DNA from: Aeromicrobium yanjiei
GTDB taxonomy: Bacteria; Actinomycetota; Actinomycetes; Propionibacteriales; Nocardioidaceae
Direction: 5' to 3'
Length of the DNA stretch: 64,000 bases
Assembly: GCF_009649075.1 (NCBI RefSeq)
Contig: NZ_CP045737.1
Span: 558,001 to 622,000 of the forward strand
Made by a program: the position numbers and the translations under genes
Notes under the pieces: model-generated
Databases searched by the model: none
What the model was told of the DNA's origin: nothing
The model's input: the letters and a program-made list of their open reading frames with translations, nothing else
Shown: positions 34,693-45,422 of the stretch, in pieces
Numbering within the stretch: the first letter of the stretch is position 1
How the letters are laid out: each line of letters begins with the position of its first letter

Positions 34693-35936
34693 CGCTGCCC
34701 GCAGCCCCCGGCGCAGGCCTCGCGGCCCACGGCGTCGGCGGCTCGACCGATCTGCCGATCCCGTTCATCTACGCGATGGTGGGCGCCTCCTGGGCGCTCA
34801 CGATCTCGTTCGCGGTGCTCGCGCTGGCGTGGAAGGAGCCGCGGTTCCAGGACGAGGACGCGGCCCCCGAGCCGCCGCGGCGTCCGTGGCTCGCGGCCCT
34901 CGGCCTGCTCCTGACCGCCTGGGTGCTCGTGGCCCTGTTCGCGGGCCCGTCCGATCCGTCGAACGGCGGCCTCCAGGCGTTCTACATCTTCGTGTGGGTG
35001 GGCCTGGTGCCGCTGGCACTGGTCGCGGGACACGTGTGGCGCGATCTCTCGCCGTGGCGCACGCTCACGGGACGGGGCCGCTGGGCGTACCCCGAGCGCC
35101 TGGGCTACTGGCCCGCTGCGATCGGCCTGTTCGCCTTCGTGTGGCTCGAGCTGGCGTCCCCCGACCCGGGCGACGTGTCGGGCGTGCGCACGTGGGTCGC
35201 GGTCTACGCCGTCGCGATGCTGGCCGGCGGGCTCGCCTTCGGACCGCGGTGGTTCGACCGGGCCGATCCCTTCGACGTCTACAGCGCGATCGTCGCGCGG
35301 ATGTCGCCCGTCGTCCGCGGCGGCCGGCGCTCCCGCAACCCGCTACGGGGGCTGACGACCGTGCCGGTGGCTCCCGGGCTGGTCGCGGTGCTCGCGGTCC
35401 TGCTGGGCTCGACCGCGTACGACAGCTTCTCCGCCTCGCCGTTCTGGCAGCGCAAGTCGTTGTCGGACCTGCAGCACTCCGCGACGCTCCTGGGTTTCTG
35501 CGTCGTCGTGGGGGTGCTGTTCGTCGCGGCGGCGATGGCGACCGGGGGAGTCACGTCCGCGCAGCGGCGGGCGATGCCGGGCGCGCTCGCGCACTCGCTC
35601 GTGCCGATCGTGATCGGCTACGTCTTCGCGCACTACCTGACGTACCTGCTCGAGAAGGGGCAGGCGGCGTTCTACGCGCTCCTCGACCCGCTCGGGCGCG
35701 GGTGGACGCCCCTGGGGGAGCCGGACGTCTCGTACTTCCTCACCGAGCACACCTCGACGCTCGCGGCGCTCAAGGTCACCTTCGTGGTGGCCGGCCACGT
35801 GCTGGCAGTCGTCGCGGCCCACGACCGGGCCCTCGTGCTGCTGCCCAGGGCGCACCGGCTCAGCGGGCAGCTCGCGATGCTCGTGCTGATGGTCGCCTAC
35901 ACGTTCACAGGGCTGTACCTCCTGTTCTCCGTCTGA
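34689..35936 (+). CDS. Polytopic membrane protein with intramembrane histidines (last gene of the operon)
   Basis: A 415-residue integral membrane protein with about ten helices. Conserved-looking histidines lie in or next to helices: GHVWRDLSPW, ALAHSLVPIVIG with FAHYLTYLLEKG in the next turns, and AGHVLAVVAAHDRAL near the C-terminus. This is what one would expect for a heme- or metal-binding membrane protein. I recall relatives carrying the label fenitrothion hydrolase in databases, which I could not check and which may say little about the native role. GTG 34689 overlaps the lipoprotein stop (GTGA). A 25-bp-arm paired hairpin follows its stop, marking the operon end. Confidence 0.75.
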   Translation: MTLPAAPGAGLAAHGVGGSTDLPIPFIYAMVGASWALTISFAVLALAWKEPRFQDEDAAPEPPRRPWLAALGLLLTAWVLVALFAGPSDPSNGGLQAFYIFVWVGLVPLALVAGHVWRDLSPWRTLTGRGRWAYPERLGYWPAAIGLFAFVWLELASPDPGDVSGVRTWVAVYAVAMLAGGLAFGPRWFDRADPFDVYSAIVARMSPVVRGGRRSRNPLRGLTTVPVAPGLVAVLAVLLGSTAYDSFSASPFWQRKSLSDLQHSATLLGFCVVVGVLFVAAAMATGGVTSAQRRAMPGALAHSLVPIVIGYVFAHYLTYLLEKGQAAFYALLDPLGRGWTPLGEPDVSYFLTEHTSTLAALKVTFVVAGHVLAVVAAHDRALVLLPRAHRLSGQLAMLVLMVAYTFTGLYLLFSV

Positions 35937-35953
35937 CCGCCGCGCCACCCCCG

Positions 35954-36017
35954 GGGCGGTGGATCCGCCACCGTATGAGCCCGATGTCGCGTTCATACGG
36001 TGGAGCATCCACCGCCC
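35954..36017. repeat. Long imperfect inverted repeat (25-bp arms), paired-hairpin terminator-like element
   Basis: The left arm 35954-35978 and right arm 35993-36017 are complementary at 23 of 25 positions, separated by 14 nt. Each arm also folds on itself: CGGTGGA-GCA-TCCACCG on the right (35998-36014) and CGGTGG/CCACCG on the left. It follows the stop of the membrane operon and precedes the DHFR-fold gene. Confidence 0.8.
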
Positions 36018-36036
36018 GCGGGGGTACGGTCCGGAG

Positions 36037-36600
36037 ATGGCGACGATCTACAACACCGCGACGACGCTCGACGGCTTCCTGGCCACCCCGGACAACTCGC
36101 TGCAGTGGCTCTTCGACGTGCCGGGCGCGGACGACGAGGAGGGCGGCATCAACGACTTCTTGTCGGGCATCGGCGCGATGGCGATGGGCTCGACGACGTA
36201 CGAGTGGGTCGTCGACCACGAGTCGCTGCTCGAGCGGCCAGCGACGTGGACTGCGTGGTACGGCGACCGGCCCACGTGGGTGTTCACGCACCGCGACCTC
36301 CCGGTGGTGCAGGGAGCCGACATCCGGTTCACCGAGGCGCCGGTGCCCGAGGTCCACGCCGAGATGGTCGCCGCAGCGGGCGGTCGCGACCTGTGGGTCA
36401 TGGGCGGCGGGGACCTGGTGGGGCAGTTCGCCGACGCCGGCCTGCTCGACCGCATCGTCACGACGATCGCGCCGGTGACCCTGGGCGCGGGGGCGCCGCT
36501 GCTGCCGCGCGACCTGCGATCGGACCGGTTGACGCTCACCTCGGTGGCCCAGCGCGGGCAGTTCGCGGAGCTCACGTACGACGTCGGCCCCCCGGCCTGA
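36037..36600 (+). CDS. Dihydrofolate-reductase-fold protein (RibD C-terminal family)
   Basis: A 187-residue protein of the RibD-C/DHFR-like family found widely in Actinobacteria. The N-terminus TIYNTATTLDGFLATPD is typical, followed by AMAMGSTTYEW, WVFTHRDLP and WVMGGGDLVGQFADAGLLD (the NADPH phosphate-binding glycines). True DHFR or riboflavin activity is not implied; most relatives are unassigned reductases. TACGGT at 36025-36030 lies 6 nt before the ATG, predicting a leaderless message. It ends 14 bp before the groEL CIRCE element. Confidence 0.88.
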   Translation: MATIYNTATTLDGFLATPDNSLQWLFDVPGADDEEGGINDFLSGIGAMAMGSTTYEWVVDHESLLERPATWTAWYGDRPTWVFTHRDLPVVQGADIRFTEAPVPEVHAEMVAAAGGRDLWVMGGGDLVGQFADAGLLDRIVTTIAPVTLGAGAPLLPRDLRSDRLTLTSVAQRGQFAELTYDVGPPA

Positions 36601-36614
36601 TTGCGCTGGGTGGA

Positions 36615-36641
36615 TTAGCACTCGTATAGTGAGAGTGCTAG
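36615..36641 (+). promoter_or_regulatory. CIRCE element (HrcA operator) with groEL promoter
   Basis: TTAGCACTC (36615-36623), a 9-nt spacer and GAGTGCTAG (36633-36641) match the CIRCE consensus except for the final base. TATAGT (36626-36631) inside the spacer is the likely -10, so HrcA bound here would block the promoter. A leader of about 140 nt follows before groEL. Confidence 0.92.
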
Positions 36642-36676
36642 CAGCGCAGCTGCCGAGCACCGGATCAGATCGATGA

Positions 36677-38410
<1,734 letters not shown>

Positions 38411-38436
38411 TCCGCGCTGCTCGACCGAACGACGCA

Positions 38437-38475
38437 GGGCCCCGCAGGACGCATCAGCGTCCGGCGGGGCCCTTG
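38437..38475 (+). terminator. Intrinsic terminator of groEL
   Basis: GGGCCCCGC (38437-38445) pairs with GCGGGGCCC (38464-38472). An inner stem GGACGC/GCGTCC continues the hairpin. TTG follows; there is no long T-run. It lies between the convergent groEL and cysA stops and may serve both. Confidence 0.88.
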
Positions 38476-38491
38476 CCGTCTGCGGGGGTGG

Positions 38492-39460
38492 TCAGGCCCG
38501 GACCAGGTCGGCGCCGACGCGGGGGCGCAGCCACACCATGTCGCCCTCGTGCAGCTGCAGTGCGGTGGCCTCGGCCCGGGTCAGCACGACCTGCACCGGA
38601 TCGGGGTGCAGTGCATCGGTCGGGGTGACCTCGAGGCGTACCTCGAAGCCCACACGCGTCCAGCGGGTGATCGGGCCGGACGCCGTCGCGGCGTGCTCGT
38701 AGCGGGTGATGTCGATGTCGTGCGGGCGGATGAGGCGGTCCCCGAGGCGGGTGACGGGGCCGAGGAACGACAGCACGAAGTCGCTGGCCGGGCGGTCGTA
38801 CAGGTCGTCCGGGGTGCCGATCTGCTCGATGCGGCCCTCGTTGATGACGACCAGGTTGTCGGAGACCTCGAGGGCCTCCTCCTGGTCGTGGGTCACGAAC
38901 ACCGTCGTCACGTGGACCTCGTCGTGCAGGCGGCGGAGCCAGTCCCGCAGCTCCTTGCGGACCTTGGCGTCGAGCGCGCCGAACGGCTCGTCCAGCAGCA
39001 GGACGCTCGGCTCGATCGCCAGCGCCCGCGCGAGGGCCATGCGTTGGCGCTGGCCGCCGGACAGCTGGGAGGGCAGGCGGTGGGAGAACTGCTCGAGGTG
39101 CACCAGCTTGAGCAGCTCGGCGACCCGGCGCCGGACCTCGTCCTTGGGCTTCTTGCGGATCTCGAGGCCGAAGGCGACGTTCTTCTCCACGGTCATGTGC
39201 TTGAACGCGGCATAGTGCTGGAACACGAAGCCGACGTTGCGCTTCTGCGCGGGGACGCCGGTCGCGTCGACGCCCTCGATCTCGATCGAGCCGCTGTCGG
39301 ACGACTCGAGTCCCGCGATGATGCGCAGCAGGGTCGACTTGCCGCCGCCGCTCGGGCCGAGCAGGGCCGTGAGCTGTCCGCTCGGGATGCTCAGGTCGAT
39401 GTCCTGCAGCGCCACGAAGTCGCCGAAGTTCTTGTTGACGCCGCGGATCTCAATGCTCAT
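38492..39460 (-). CDS. cysA: Sulfate ABC transporter ATP-binding protein
   Basis: A 322-residue ATPase of the sulfate/thiosulfate importer. Walker [10 protein letters not shown] (about residue 34), signature [15 protein letters not shown], Walker [13 protein letters not shown] and the H-loop FVTHDQEEA are intact. The C-terminal 80 residues form the TOBE-type regulatory domain. It is the last gene of a four-gene minus-strand operon (binding protein, CysT, CysW, CysA) with overlaps at each junction, 11 nt with cysW. The complete set suggests functional sulfate uptake feeding cysteine and, via the riboswitch genes nearby, methionine synthesis. Confidence 0.95.
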   Translation of the reverse strand: MSIEIRGVNKNFGDFVALQDIDLSIPSGQLTALLGPSGGGKSTLLRIIAGLESSDSGSIEIEGVDATGVPAQKRNVGFVFQHYAAFKHMTVEKNVAFGLEIRKKPKDEVRRRVAELLKLVHLEQFSHRLPSQLSGGQRQRMALARALAIEPSVLLLDEPFGALDAKVRKELRDWLRRLHDEVHVTTVFVTHDQEEALEVSDNLVVINEGRIEQIGTPDDLYDRPASDFVLSFLGPVTRLGDRLIRPHDIDITRYEHAATASGPITRWTRVGFEVRLEVTPTDALHPDPVQVVLTRAEATALQLHEGDMVWLRPRVGADLVRA

Positions 39461-40280
39461 CGGTGTCGTCCTTGGGTCGAAGGATGGTCACGACGACGAG
39501 CGCCGCGACCGCGATCAGTGCGAGCAGGAACGAGGTGGCGTACGCGGATCCCTGCTCGAAGTCCTGGTACTTCTGCTCGACGACCAGCGTGGCCGTCTGG
39601 GTCTGCTGGGCGACGTTGCCCGAGACGATCTTGACCGCGCCGAACTCGCCCAGTGCGCGCGCCAGGCTGAGCACGACGCCGTACACGAGGGCCCACTTGA
39701 TCGAGGGCAGCGTGATGCGGCGGAACGTCTGCACCGCGCCGGCGCCGAGGCTCTTGGCGGCCTGCTCCTGCTCGGTGCCGATCTCGTGCAGGACCGGCAC
39801 GATCTCGCGGATCACGAGCGGCAGGCTGACGAAGGCCGTGGCCATGACGATGCCCGGCGTCGCGAAGGCGACCTGCAGGCCGACGTCCTCGAGCGCAGGA
39901 CCGAACGTCCCGTTGGTGCCGCCGTACGCCAGCAGGAGGGCGAGACCGACGACGACGGGGGAGACCGAGAGCGGCAGGTCGATCAGGGCGGACAGGATCC
40001 GCCGGCCCGGGAACTCGTACCGCACGAGCAGCAGCGAGATGCCCACGCCGAAGACCGTGTTGATCGCGACCGCCCACAGCGCGACGACGACGGTGAGCTG
40101 GAGCGCGTCCGTCACGACCGGATCGGACAGTGCGGTCTGCAGGTTGTCCAGGCCGCCCTCGAACGTCTTCTGCACCACAAGGGCGACGGGCCAGATGACC
40201 AGCAGGAACAGGTAGGCGACGACGAGCACGCGGCGCAGGTACGTGCCCGCGGTCCGCGGCTGACGCATCCGGCTAGCCAC
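39450..40280 (-). CDS. cysW: Sulfate ABC transporter permease CysW
   Basis: A 276-residue inner-membrane permease with six helices. [18 protein letters not shown] and the cytoplasmic EAA-like loop [21 protein letters not shown] are typical for CysW, coupling to CysA. The GTG at 40280 (followed by GCTAGCCGG) overlaps the cysT stop by 8 nt. The family-diagnostic stretch [11 protein letters not shown] is present near residue 215. It pairs with CysT to form the sulfate pore. Confidence 0.95.
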   Translation of the reverse strand: MASRMRQPRTAGTYLRRVLVVAYLFLLVIWPVALVVQKTFEGGLDNLQTALSDPVVTDALQLTVVVALWAVAINTVFGVGISLLLVRYEFPGRRILSALIDLPLSVSPVVVGLALLLAYGGTNGTFGPALEDVGLQVAFATPGIVMATAFVSLPLVIREIVPVLHEIGTEQEQAAKSLGAGAVQTFRRITLPSIKWALVYGVVLSLARALGEFGAVKIVSGNVAQQTQTATLVVEQKYQDFEQGSAYATSFLLALIAVAALVVVTILRPKDDTDEH

Positions 40281-41118
40281 GGCGGGCCACCCAGGAGGAG
40301 ATCAGCTGGAGCGCGACGATCGCGGCGAGCGCGACCAGCAGCAGGATCGTGGCGACCGAGGCGGCGGCGGCCTCGTTGCCGTTCTCGATGTAGGTCAGGA
40401 TGCGCACGGACGCGACCTCCGTCTTGAGCGGGAGGTTGCCCGACAGCAGGACCAGCGAGCCGTACTCGCTGATGCCGCGGGCGAACGACAGCGCGGCGCC
40501 CGCGGTGATGGCCGGGGCCAGGCTCGGCAGGATGATGCGGCGCAGCGTCGTGAACCGGCTGGCCCCGAGCGAGGCGGCGGCCTCCTCGACGTCGCGGTCC
40601 AGCTCCATGAGGACGGGCTGGACCGTCCGGACCACGAACGGCAGCGTCACGAACAGCAGGGCGAGGAAGACCGACCGCTCGGTGTTGGCGACATTGACCC
40701 CCAGCGGGCTGTCCGGGCCGTAGAGGCTGAGCAGGACCAGGCCCGCGACGATCGTGGGGAGCGCGAACGGGATGTCGATGACGACCTCGAGCAGGCGCTG
40801 GCCCGGGAATCGGTCGCGGACGAGCACCCAGGCGATGAGCGTCCCCATCACGACGTTGATCGCGGTCACGACGAGGGCTTGCGTCACGGTGAGGCGCAGG
40901 GCCGCGGCGGTCTGCGGATTGGTCAGGGTCTCGCGGAACGTCGCCCAGCCGCCGTCGATGGACTGGATCACGACCAGCGACAGCGGGATGAGGACCAGGA
41001 GGCTGAACCAGGTCAACGCGATCCCCAGGCCGAGGCCTGAGGACCGCGTCAGCGAGGTCGCGCCCCTGGCACGGCGCTTGCGCGCGGTGCTGGGGGCGAG
41101 GGGCGCGTCGATCGTCAC
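40273..41118 (-). CDS. cysT: Sulfate ABC transporter permease CysT
   Basis: A 281-residue permease with six helices after a basic cytoplasmic N-terminus. FALPTIVAGLVLLSLYG and the EAA loop EEAAASLGASRFTTLRRIILP are the CysT landmarks, and GISEYGSLVLLSGN corresponds to the substrate-path motif shared with CysW. GTG 41118 overlaps the binding-protein stop by 4 nt (GTGA). A much longer open frame upstream is only a shadow of the binding-protein gene. Confidence 0.95.
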   Translation of the reverse strand: MTIDAPLAPSTARKRRARGATSLTRSSGLGLGIALTWFSLLVLIPLSLVVIQSIDGGWATFRETLTNPQTAAALRLTVTQALVVTAINVVMGTLIAWVLVRDRFPGQRLLEVVIDIPFALPTIVAGLVLLSLYGPDSPLGVNVANTERSVFLALLFVTLPFVVRTVQPVLMELDRDVEEAAASLGASRFTTLRRIILPSLAPAITAGAALSFARGISEYGSLVLLSGNLPLKTEVASVRILTYIENGNEAAAASVATILLLVALAAIVALQLISSWVARRG

Positions 41119-42146
41119 GACTTCCCGGACTCCGCGATGATCTTGGTGATGATGCCGTCGTTCTCGTCGAAGAACTTCGTGTTGATGGCGTCCCAGCCGC
41201 CGAGGTCGCCGTCGATCGTGAACAGCTTCGACGGGGTCGGGAACGGGTCGGCCTCGTCGTTCGCGCCCTCGACGGTGCCGACCTCGACGCCCTGAACGGA
41301 CTCGAGCGGCCGGAAGCCCTTGGAGACGTACTCCTGCTGGCCCTCCTTGGTCAGCACGTAGTCGAGGAACTTCTTGGCCTTCGGATCGGCGTCGACCGTC
41401 ACGGCGGCGGGGTTCTCGATCTTCAGGGTGTCGTCCGGGACCACGTAGTCGATCTCCTCGCCGTTCTGCCGCGCGAGGATCGCCTCGTTCTCGTACGAGA
41501 TCAGGACGTCGCCCGTGCCGCCCTGGAAGGCGGTCGTGGCGTCGCGGCCGCTGCCGGGCAGGGCCTTGACGTTGGCGAAGACCTTGGTCAGGTACGCCTC
41601 GGCGTCCTGCTCGCTGCCGCCGCCGCCGATGACGTGCTGGTACGCCGCGAGGATGTTCCAGCGGGCTGCGCCGGACGAGCCCGGGTTGGGCGTCACGATG
41701 CCGATGCCGGGCTTGGCCAGGTCGTCCCAACCGGTGATCTTCTTGGGGTTGCCCTTGCGGGTCACCAGGACCACGACCGAGTCGGTCACGATGCCCTTGT
41801 TGGGGCCCGCGTTCCAGTCCTTGGCGACGAGACCCGCGTCGACCAGGCGCGTCACGTCGGGGGTGATCGAGAAGTGCACGTAGTCGGCCTTGAGGCCGCC
41901 GGCGACCGCGCGGCTCTGGTCGCCGGACGCGCCGTACGACTCCTTCCACGACGTGCCCTTGCCCGCGGTCGTCTTGGCGAACGCTGCCTGCGCGGCGTTG
42001 TTGCCGGCCTTGGGGACCGCGAAGCCGACGAGCGAGAGCTGACTGCCGTCGCCCCCGGACGCGCCACCACCGCAGGCCGCGAGGACCGCTGCGCCCAGTG
42101 ACACTGCGACGGCCGTGGCCACGCTCTTGCGGGTGAAGGTCAACAT
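41115..42146 (-). CDS. Sulfate-binding lipoprotein of the ABC transporter
   Basis: A 343-residue exported binding protein (Sbp/CysP family). The signal peptide ends in LAAC (lipobox, Cys near residue 25), followed by a Gly-rich linker and the type II periplasmic-binding fold. Motifs expected for sulfate binders include GDQSRAVAGGLKADYV, LVTRKGNPK, NPGSSGAARWN and the C-terminal GDLGGWDAIN. The start ATG at 42146 has AGGAA upstream. It is the first gene of the cys transport operon; the 270-bp region before it (42147-42416) holds a large palindromic element but I see no clear regulator site. Confidence 0.95.
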   Translation of the reverse strand: MLTFTRKSVATAVAVSLGAAVLAACGGGASGGDGSQLSLVGFAVPKAGNNAAQAAFAKTTAGKGTSWKESYGASGDQSRAVAGGLKADYVHFSITPDVTRLVDAGLVAKDWNAGPNKGIVTDSVVVLVTRKGNPKKITGWDDLAKPGIGIVTPNPGSSGAARWNILAAYQHVIGGGGSEQDAEAYLTKVFANVKALPGSGRDATTAFQGGTGDVLISYENEAILARQNGEEIDYVVPDDTLKIENPAAVTVDADPKAKKFLDYVLTKEGQQEYVSKGFRPLESVQGVEVGTVEGANDEADPFPTPSKLFTIDGDLGGWDAINTKFFDENDGIITKIIAESGKS

Positions 42147-42294
42147 GTTCCTGCCTCGGGGATCCAGGGCACGCCACCGTGCGTGCTCGGATCCTCAACG
42201 TAGGCGTTTCTCGCCCCGCACTTTCCCCGTCTCACGATGCAGGACGCACCGACAGATGCTGAGACGCCCGCTACCGCCCCCGCCCGTTCCGCCG

Positions 42295-42394
42295 GTTGCC
42301 GGTTTCCCACGGGACCGTGGGGTTTTGTCACTTCCCGCGGGTTTCAACGCTAGGGGAGTGACGAATTCCCACGGTCCCGTGGGAAACCGGCAAC
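42295..42394. repeat. Large palindrome with 27-bp perfect arms
   Basis: The left arm 42295-42321 and right arm 42368-42394 are exact reverse complements. Each arm contains its own hairpin: CCCACGG-GA-CCGTGGG on the left (followed by GTTTTG) and CCCACGG-TC-CCGTGGG on the right. Inside, GTCACTTCCC and GGGGAGTGAC form a further stem with one G-T mismatch. It lies 22 bp past the purU stop and 148 bp before the sulfate-binding gene, so it is best placed as the purU terminator. Confidence 0.88.
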
Positions 42395-42416
42395 GGGGGG
42401 CGGGGCGGGGCGCGGG

Positions 42417-43283
42417 TCAGTCGAAGACGACGGTGCGGGGGCCGTTCATGAGGACGCGGGACTCGGCGTGGAGCTGGACGGCTCGCGAGAGAGTCTGCGA
42501 CTCGACGTCGCGGCCGACGCGGGCCAGGTCGGCGGCCGTCATGCGGTGGTCGACGCGAAGGACGCCCTGGTCGATGATCGGGCCCTCGTCCAACGCGGCC
42601 GTGACGTAGTGGGCCGTGGCGCCGATCAGCTTGACCCCGCGGTCGTGAGCCTGCTGGTACGGCCGTGCGCCCTTGAAGCTGGGCAGGAAGCTGTGGTGGA
42701 TGTTGATCGCCCGTCCCTCGAGCGCGCGGCACAGATCGTCCGACAGGATCTGCATGTAACGCGCGAGCACGACCAGGTCGATGTCCAGCTCGTCGACCAT
42801 CGCGAGCAGTGCGGCCTCCGCGTCCTGCTTGGTGTCGGGCGTGACCGGCACGTGCGTGAACGGGACGTCGTACGCGGCCGCGAGCCTCTCGAGGTCCCGG
42901 TGGTTCGAGACGATCGCCGGGATCTCGACGTGCAGGGCGCCGGTGCTCTGGCGATAGAGCAGGTCGTTGAGGCAGTGCCCCTCACGAGACACCATGACGA
43001 GTGCGCGCAGCGGGCGCTCGGCCGGCACGAGGCGGTACGTCATGCGGTGCTCGGCCGCGACGGGGGCGAACTGCTGCGACACCGTGGCCACGTCCCGGGG
43101 CTCGGGGACGTCGAAGTGCACGCGCAGGAAGAACTCGGCCGCGCTGTCCGGGCCGGAGGTGACGTCGGTGAACTGCTGGCTGTCGAGGATGTTGCCCCCC
43201 GACTCAGCGATCCAGCGGGTCACCGCGAACACGAGACCGGGACGGTCGGGGCAGGACAAGGTCAGGACGAACGACGAAGGCAC
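42417..43283 (-). CDS. purU: Formyltetrahydrofolate deformylase
   Basis: A 288-residue enzyme hydrolysing 10-formyl-THF to formate and THF, balancing one-carbon pools. An N-terminal ACT domain (residues 1-90, LSCPDRPGLVFAVTRW) senses amino acids, likely glycine/methionine. The C-terminal formyltransferase-fold domain has INIHHSFLPSFKGARPY with the catalytic Asn and His, and YVTAALDEGPIIDQ with the Asp. The start is GTG 43283 with TAGAGT (43295-43290) 6 nt upstream, a leaderless-type promoter. Confidence 0.95.
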   Translation of the reverse strand: MPSSFVLTLSCPDRPGLVFAVTRWIAESGGNILDSQQFTDVTSGPDSAAEFFLRVHFDVPEPRDVATVSQQFAPVAAEHRMTYRLVPAERPLRALVMVSREGHCLNDLLYRQSTGALHVEIPAIVSNHRDLERLAAAYDVPFTHVPVTPDTKQDAEAALLAMVDELDIDLVVLARYMQILSDDLCRALEGRAINIHHSFLPSFKGARPYQQAHDRGVKLIGATAHYVTAALDEGPIIDQGVLRVDHRMTAADLARVGRDVESQTLSRAVQLHAESRVLMNGPRTVVFD

Positions 43284-43323
43284 CCGACCACTCTAGGAGA
43301 GGGCCGGGCGCCTCCGGAACGCG

Positions 43324-44847
43324 CTATGCGATGGGGGCCGCTTCCTCGGCGGCTGCCGCCCGCGGCCCGCCGTGGCCCGCGTGGGTGGGCTTGGCCAGGA
43401 ACAGGACCAGCACGATGCCGACCAGGAATGCGGCAACCGGCAGGTAGAGGGTCTGCGACATCGCCTCCGCGAACGGGCCCTGGATGACGTCCGGCATCTT
43501 GTCGCCGGCGGCCTGCAGGTCCTGCGAGGAGCCCTCGATGCCGTTGGCGGTCAGCCGGGCCTGGATGAGCGCCGCGATCGCCGCGCTGCCGAGCACCGCA
43601 CCGATCTGGCGGGTCGTGTTGTAGACGCCCGCGCCGCTGCCGGCCGAGGACATGGGCAGGTTGCGGGTCGCGGTGGCGCTCAGCGGCGCCCACAGGCACG
43701 CGTTCGAGACGCCGAACAGCGCCATCGGCAGGCACAGCTGCCACACCGGGGTCGTGGGGGTGATCAGCTGCGACAGCCAGAACATCGCGGCCGCGGCGGT
43801 GCCGAAGCCGACCAGCGTGATGTTGCGCGGGTGGGTGCGATCCACGAGCTTGCCGACGAACGGAGCGAGCAGGATGAGCACGACCGCCATGGGCACCATG
43901 AGCAGCGCCGACCCGGTGGGGCTCCACCCGCGGACCCCTTGGGCGTAGAAGAAGAACGGCAGCGACATCGCCGTGATCGACAACGACACCAGCGCGATGC
44001 CCGCGTTGCCGAGCGAGAAGTTGCGGTCGCGGAACAGGCTCAGGGGGACGAGCGGCTCGTTCTTGATGCGGCTCTGCCAGAACACGAACGCCGCGAACAC
44101 GGCCAGGCCGACGGCGATGAGCAGCGGGACGCTGAGGACGCCCTCGATCGTGCCCCAGTCGTACTTCTCGCCCTCCTGGATGCCGAAGACGATGAGGAAC
44201 ACGCCGATGCCGCTGAGCGCGACCCCGAGCCAGTCGAACGTGTGGGTGTGGGTCGGCAGCACAGGGACGAGCCGCACCGCCAGCACGAAGCCGACGATGC
44301 CGACGGGGATGTTGACGAAGAAGATCCACTCCCAGCCGAGCGAGTCCACCAGCACGCCGCCGAGGATCGGTCCGACGAGCGTCGCGACGCCCGCGGTCGC
44401 GCCCCACAGCGCCATGGCCGCACCGCGGTTGGCCGGGGCGAACGTGCGGGTGATGACGGCCATCGTCTGCGGCGTGATGAGCGCCGCGCCGAAGCCCTGG
44501 ACGACGCGGGCCACGATCAGCATCTCGATCGAACCGGTCAGCCCGCACCACAACGACGCGAGCGTGAAGATGGTCAGGCCGACGAGGTACATGTTCTTGG
44601 GGCCGAAGCGGTCGCCGAGGCGGCCCGTGACGAGCAGCGGCACGGCGTACGCGAGGAGGTACGCGCTGGTGACCCAGATGACGGTGTTGTAGTCGGTCCG
44701 GAAGTCCTCCATGATCGCGGGCGTCGCGACCGACACGATCGTGTTGTCGACCAGGATCATGAAGAAGCCGATGACCATGGCCCAGAGGGCCGGCCAGGGC
44801 TTGTAGTCCGGTGGCAGCTCAGTGCTCACTGCAGATCGGGTTGCCAT
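43324..44847 (-). CDS. DHA2-family (EmrB/QacA-like) MFS drug exporter
   Basis: A 507-residue 14-helix drug:H+ antiporter. Helix 1 carries the DHA2 motif LVDNTIVSVATPAI with the proton-coupling aspartate, GRLGDRFGPKNMY is motif A, and ALITPQTMAVI with GPILGGVLV match motifs B and C. It overlaps the PadR gene by 22 nt and is thus in its operon, so expression should rise when a ligand releases PadR. A C-terminal alanine- and glutamate-rich tail is cytoplasmic. The substrate is not predictable. Confidence 0.92.
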   Translation of the reverse strand: MATRSAVSTELPPDYKPWPALWAMVIGFFMILVDNTIVSVATPAIMEDFRTDYNTVIWVTSAYLLAYAVPLLVTGRLGDRFGPKNMYLVGLTIFTLASLWCGLTGSIEMLIVARVVQGFGAALITPQTMAVITRTFAPANRGAAMALWGATAGVATLVGPILGGVLVDSLGWEWIFFVNIPVGIVGFVLAVRLVPVLPTHTHTFDWLGVALSGIGVFLIVFGIQEGEKYDWGTIEGVLSVPLLIAVGLAVFAAFVFWQSRIKNEPLVPLSLFRDRNFSLGNAGIALVSLSITAMSLPFFFYAQGVRGWSPTGSALLMVPMAVVLILLAPFVGKLVDRTHPRNITLVGFGTAAAAMFWLSQLITPTTPVWQLCLPMALFGVSNACLWAPLSATATRNLPMSSAGSGAGVYNTTRQIGAVLGSAAIAALIQARLTANGIEGSSQDLQAAGDKMPDVIQGPFAEAMSQTLYLPVAAFLVGIVLVLFLAKPTHAGHGGPRAAAAEEAAPIA

Positions 44848-45392
44848 ATGAGGTCCTTGGTCTCGATGCGGGTGATGAGGGTCGTGATCCAGTCGCGCTG
44901 GGCGATGGCGGTGGTCAGCAGGTAGTCGCCGGCGATCCAGTACGTCTCGGGGATGCCCCGGTCGCGGGCGGCGCGCAGCAGCGCGGTGAGCTCGGCGATG
45001 TCCTCGTCGAGTGCGGTGACGTACTGCTGCAGGTCGGCGGTGGCCTCGGCCGCGCCGATCGTGTGGGCCTCGCTGAGGGCGAGGGCGAAGTGCAGGTACT
45101 CGCGGACGGGGCGGGAGATGAGCTCTCTGACGCGTGCCTCGACGGCCTCGCGGCCCGCGGCGGTGATGGCGTACGTCGTCCGCTCGGGACGATTGCCCTC
45201 CCGCTCGGTGCCGATCGCCTCGACCAGCTCGTCGGCCTGGAGCCGCTCGACCGTGTGGTACAGCGAGCCCAGCCGGATCTTGACGAAGCGGTCCTCGTGG
45301 CGCTCGTGCAGCAGGCGGTTCATCTCATAGGGATGCATGGGCCGCTCGACCAGCAGCGCCAGGACCGAGATGCACAGCGGTTTGAGTGCCAT
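44826..45392 (-). CDS. PadR family transcriptional regulator
   Basis: A 188-residue repressor of the PadR type with a winged helix (residues about 10-85; ERPMHPYEMNRLLHERH and LGSLYHTVERLQADELVE) and a C-terminal helical dimerisation domain of the Vir_act_alpha_C type. PadR proteins typically repress adjacent multidrug exporters and are released by small phenolics or drugs. The ATG 45392 lies about 30 nt downstream of an imperfect palindrome, the probable autoregulatory operator. The downstream exporter overlaps its 3' end by 22 nt. Confidence 0.93.
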   Translation of the reverse strand: MALKPLCISVLALLVERPMHPYEMNRLLHERHEDRFVKIRLGSLYHTVERLQADELVEAIGTEREGNRPERTTYAITAAGREAVEARVRELISRPVREYLHFALALSEAHTIGAAEATADLQQYVTALDEDIAELTALLRAARDRGIPETYWIAGDYLLTTAIAQRDWITTLITRIETKDLIWQPDLQ

Positions 45393-45422
45393 GGTGCCCC
45401 GTCCCGATCAGTCCCCGCGCAT

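Noticed and set aside
36037..36600. Dihydrofolate reductase proper (folA)
   Set aside because: It matches the RibD-C/DHFR-like branch and lacks thyA next to it; the reaction is unassigned.
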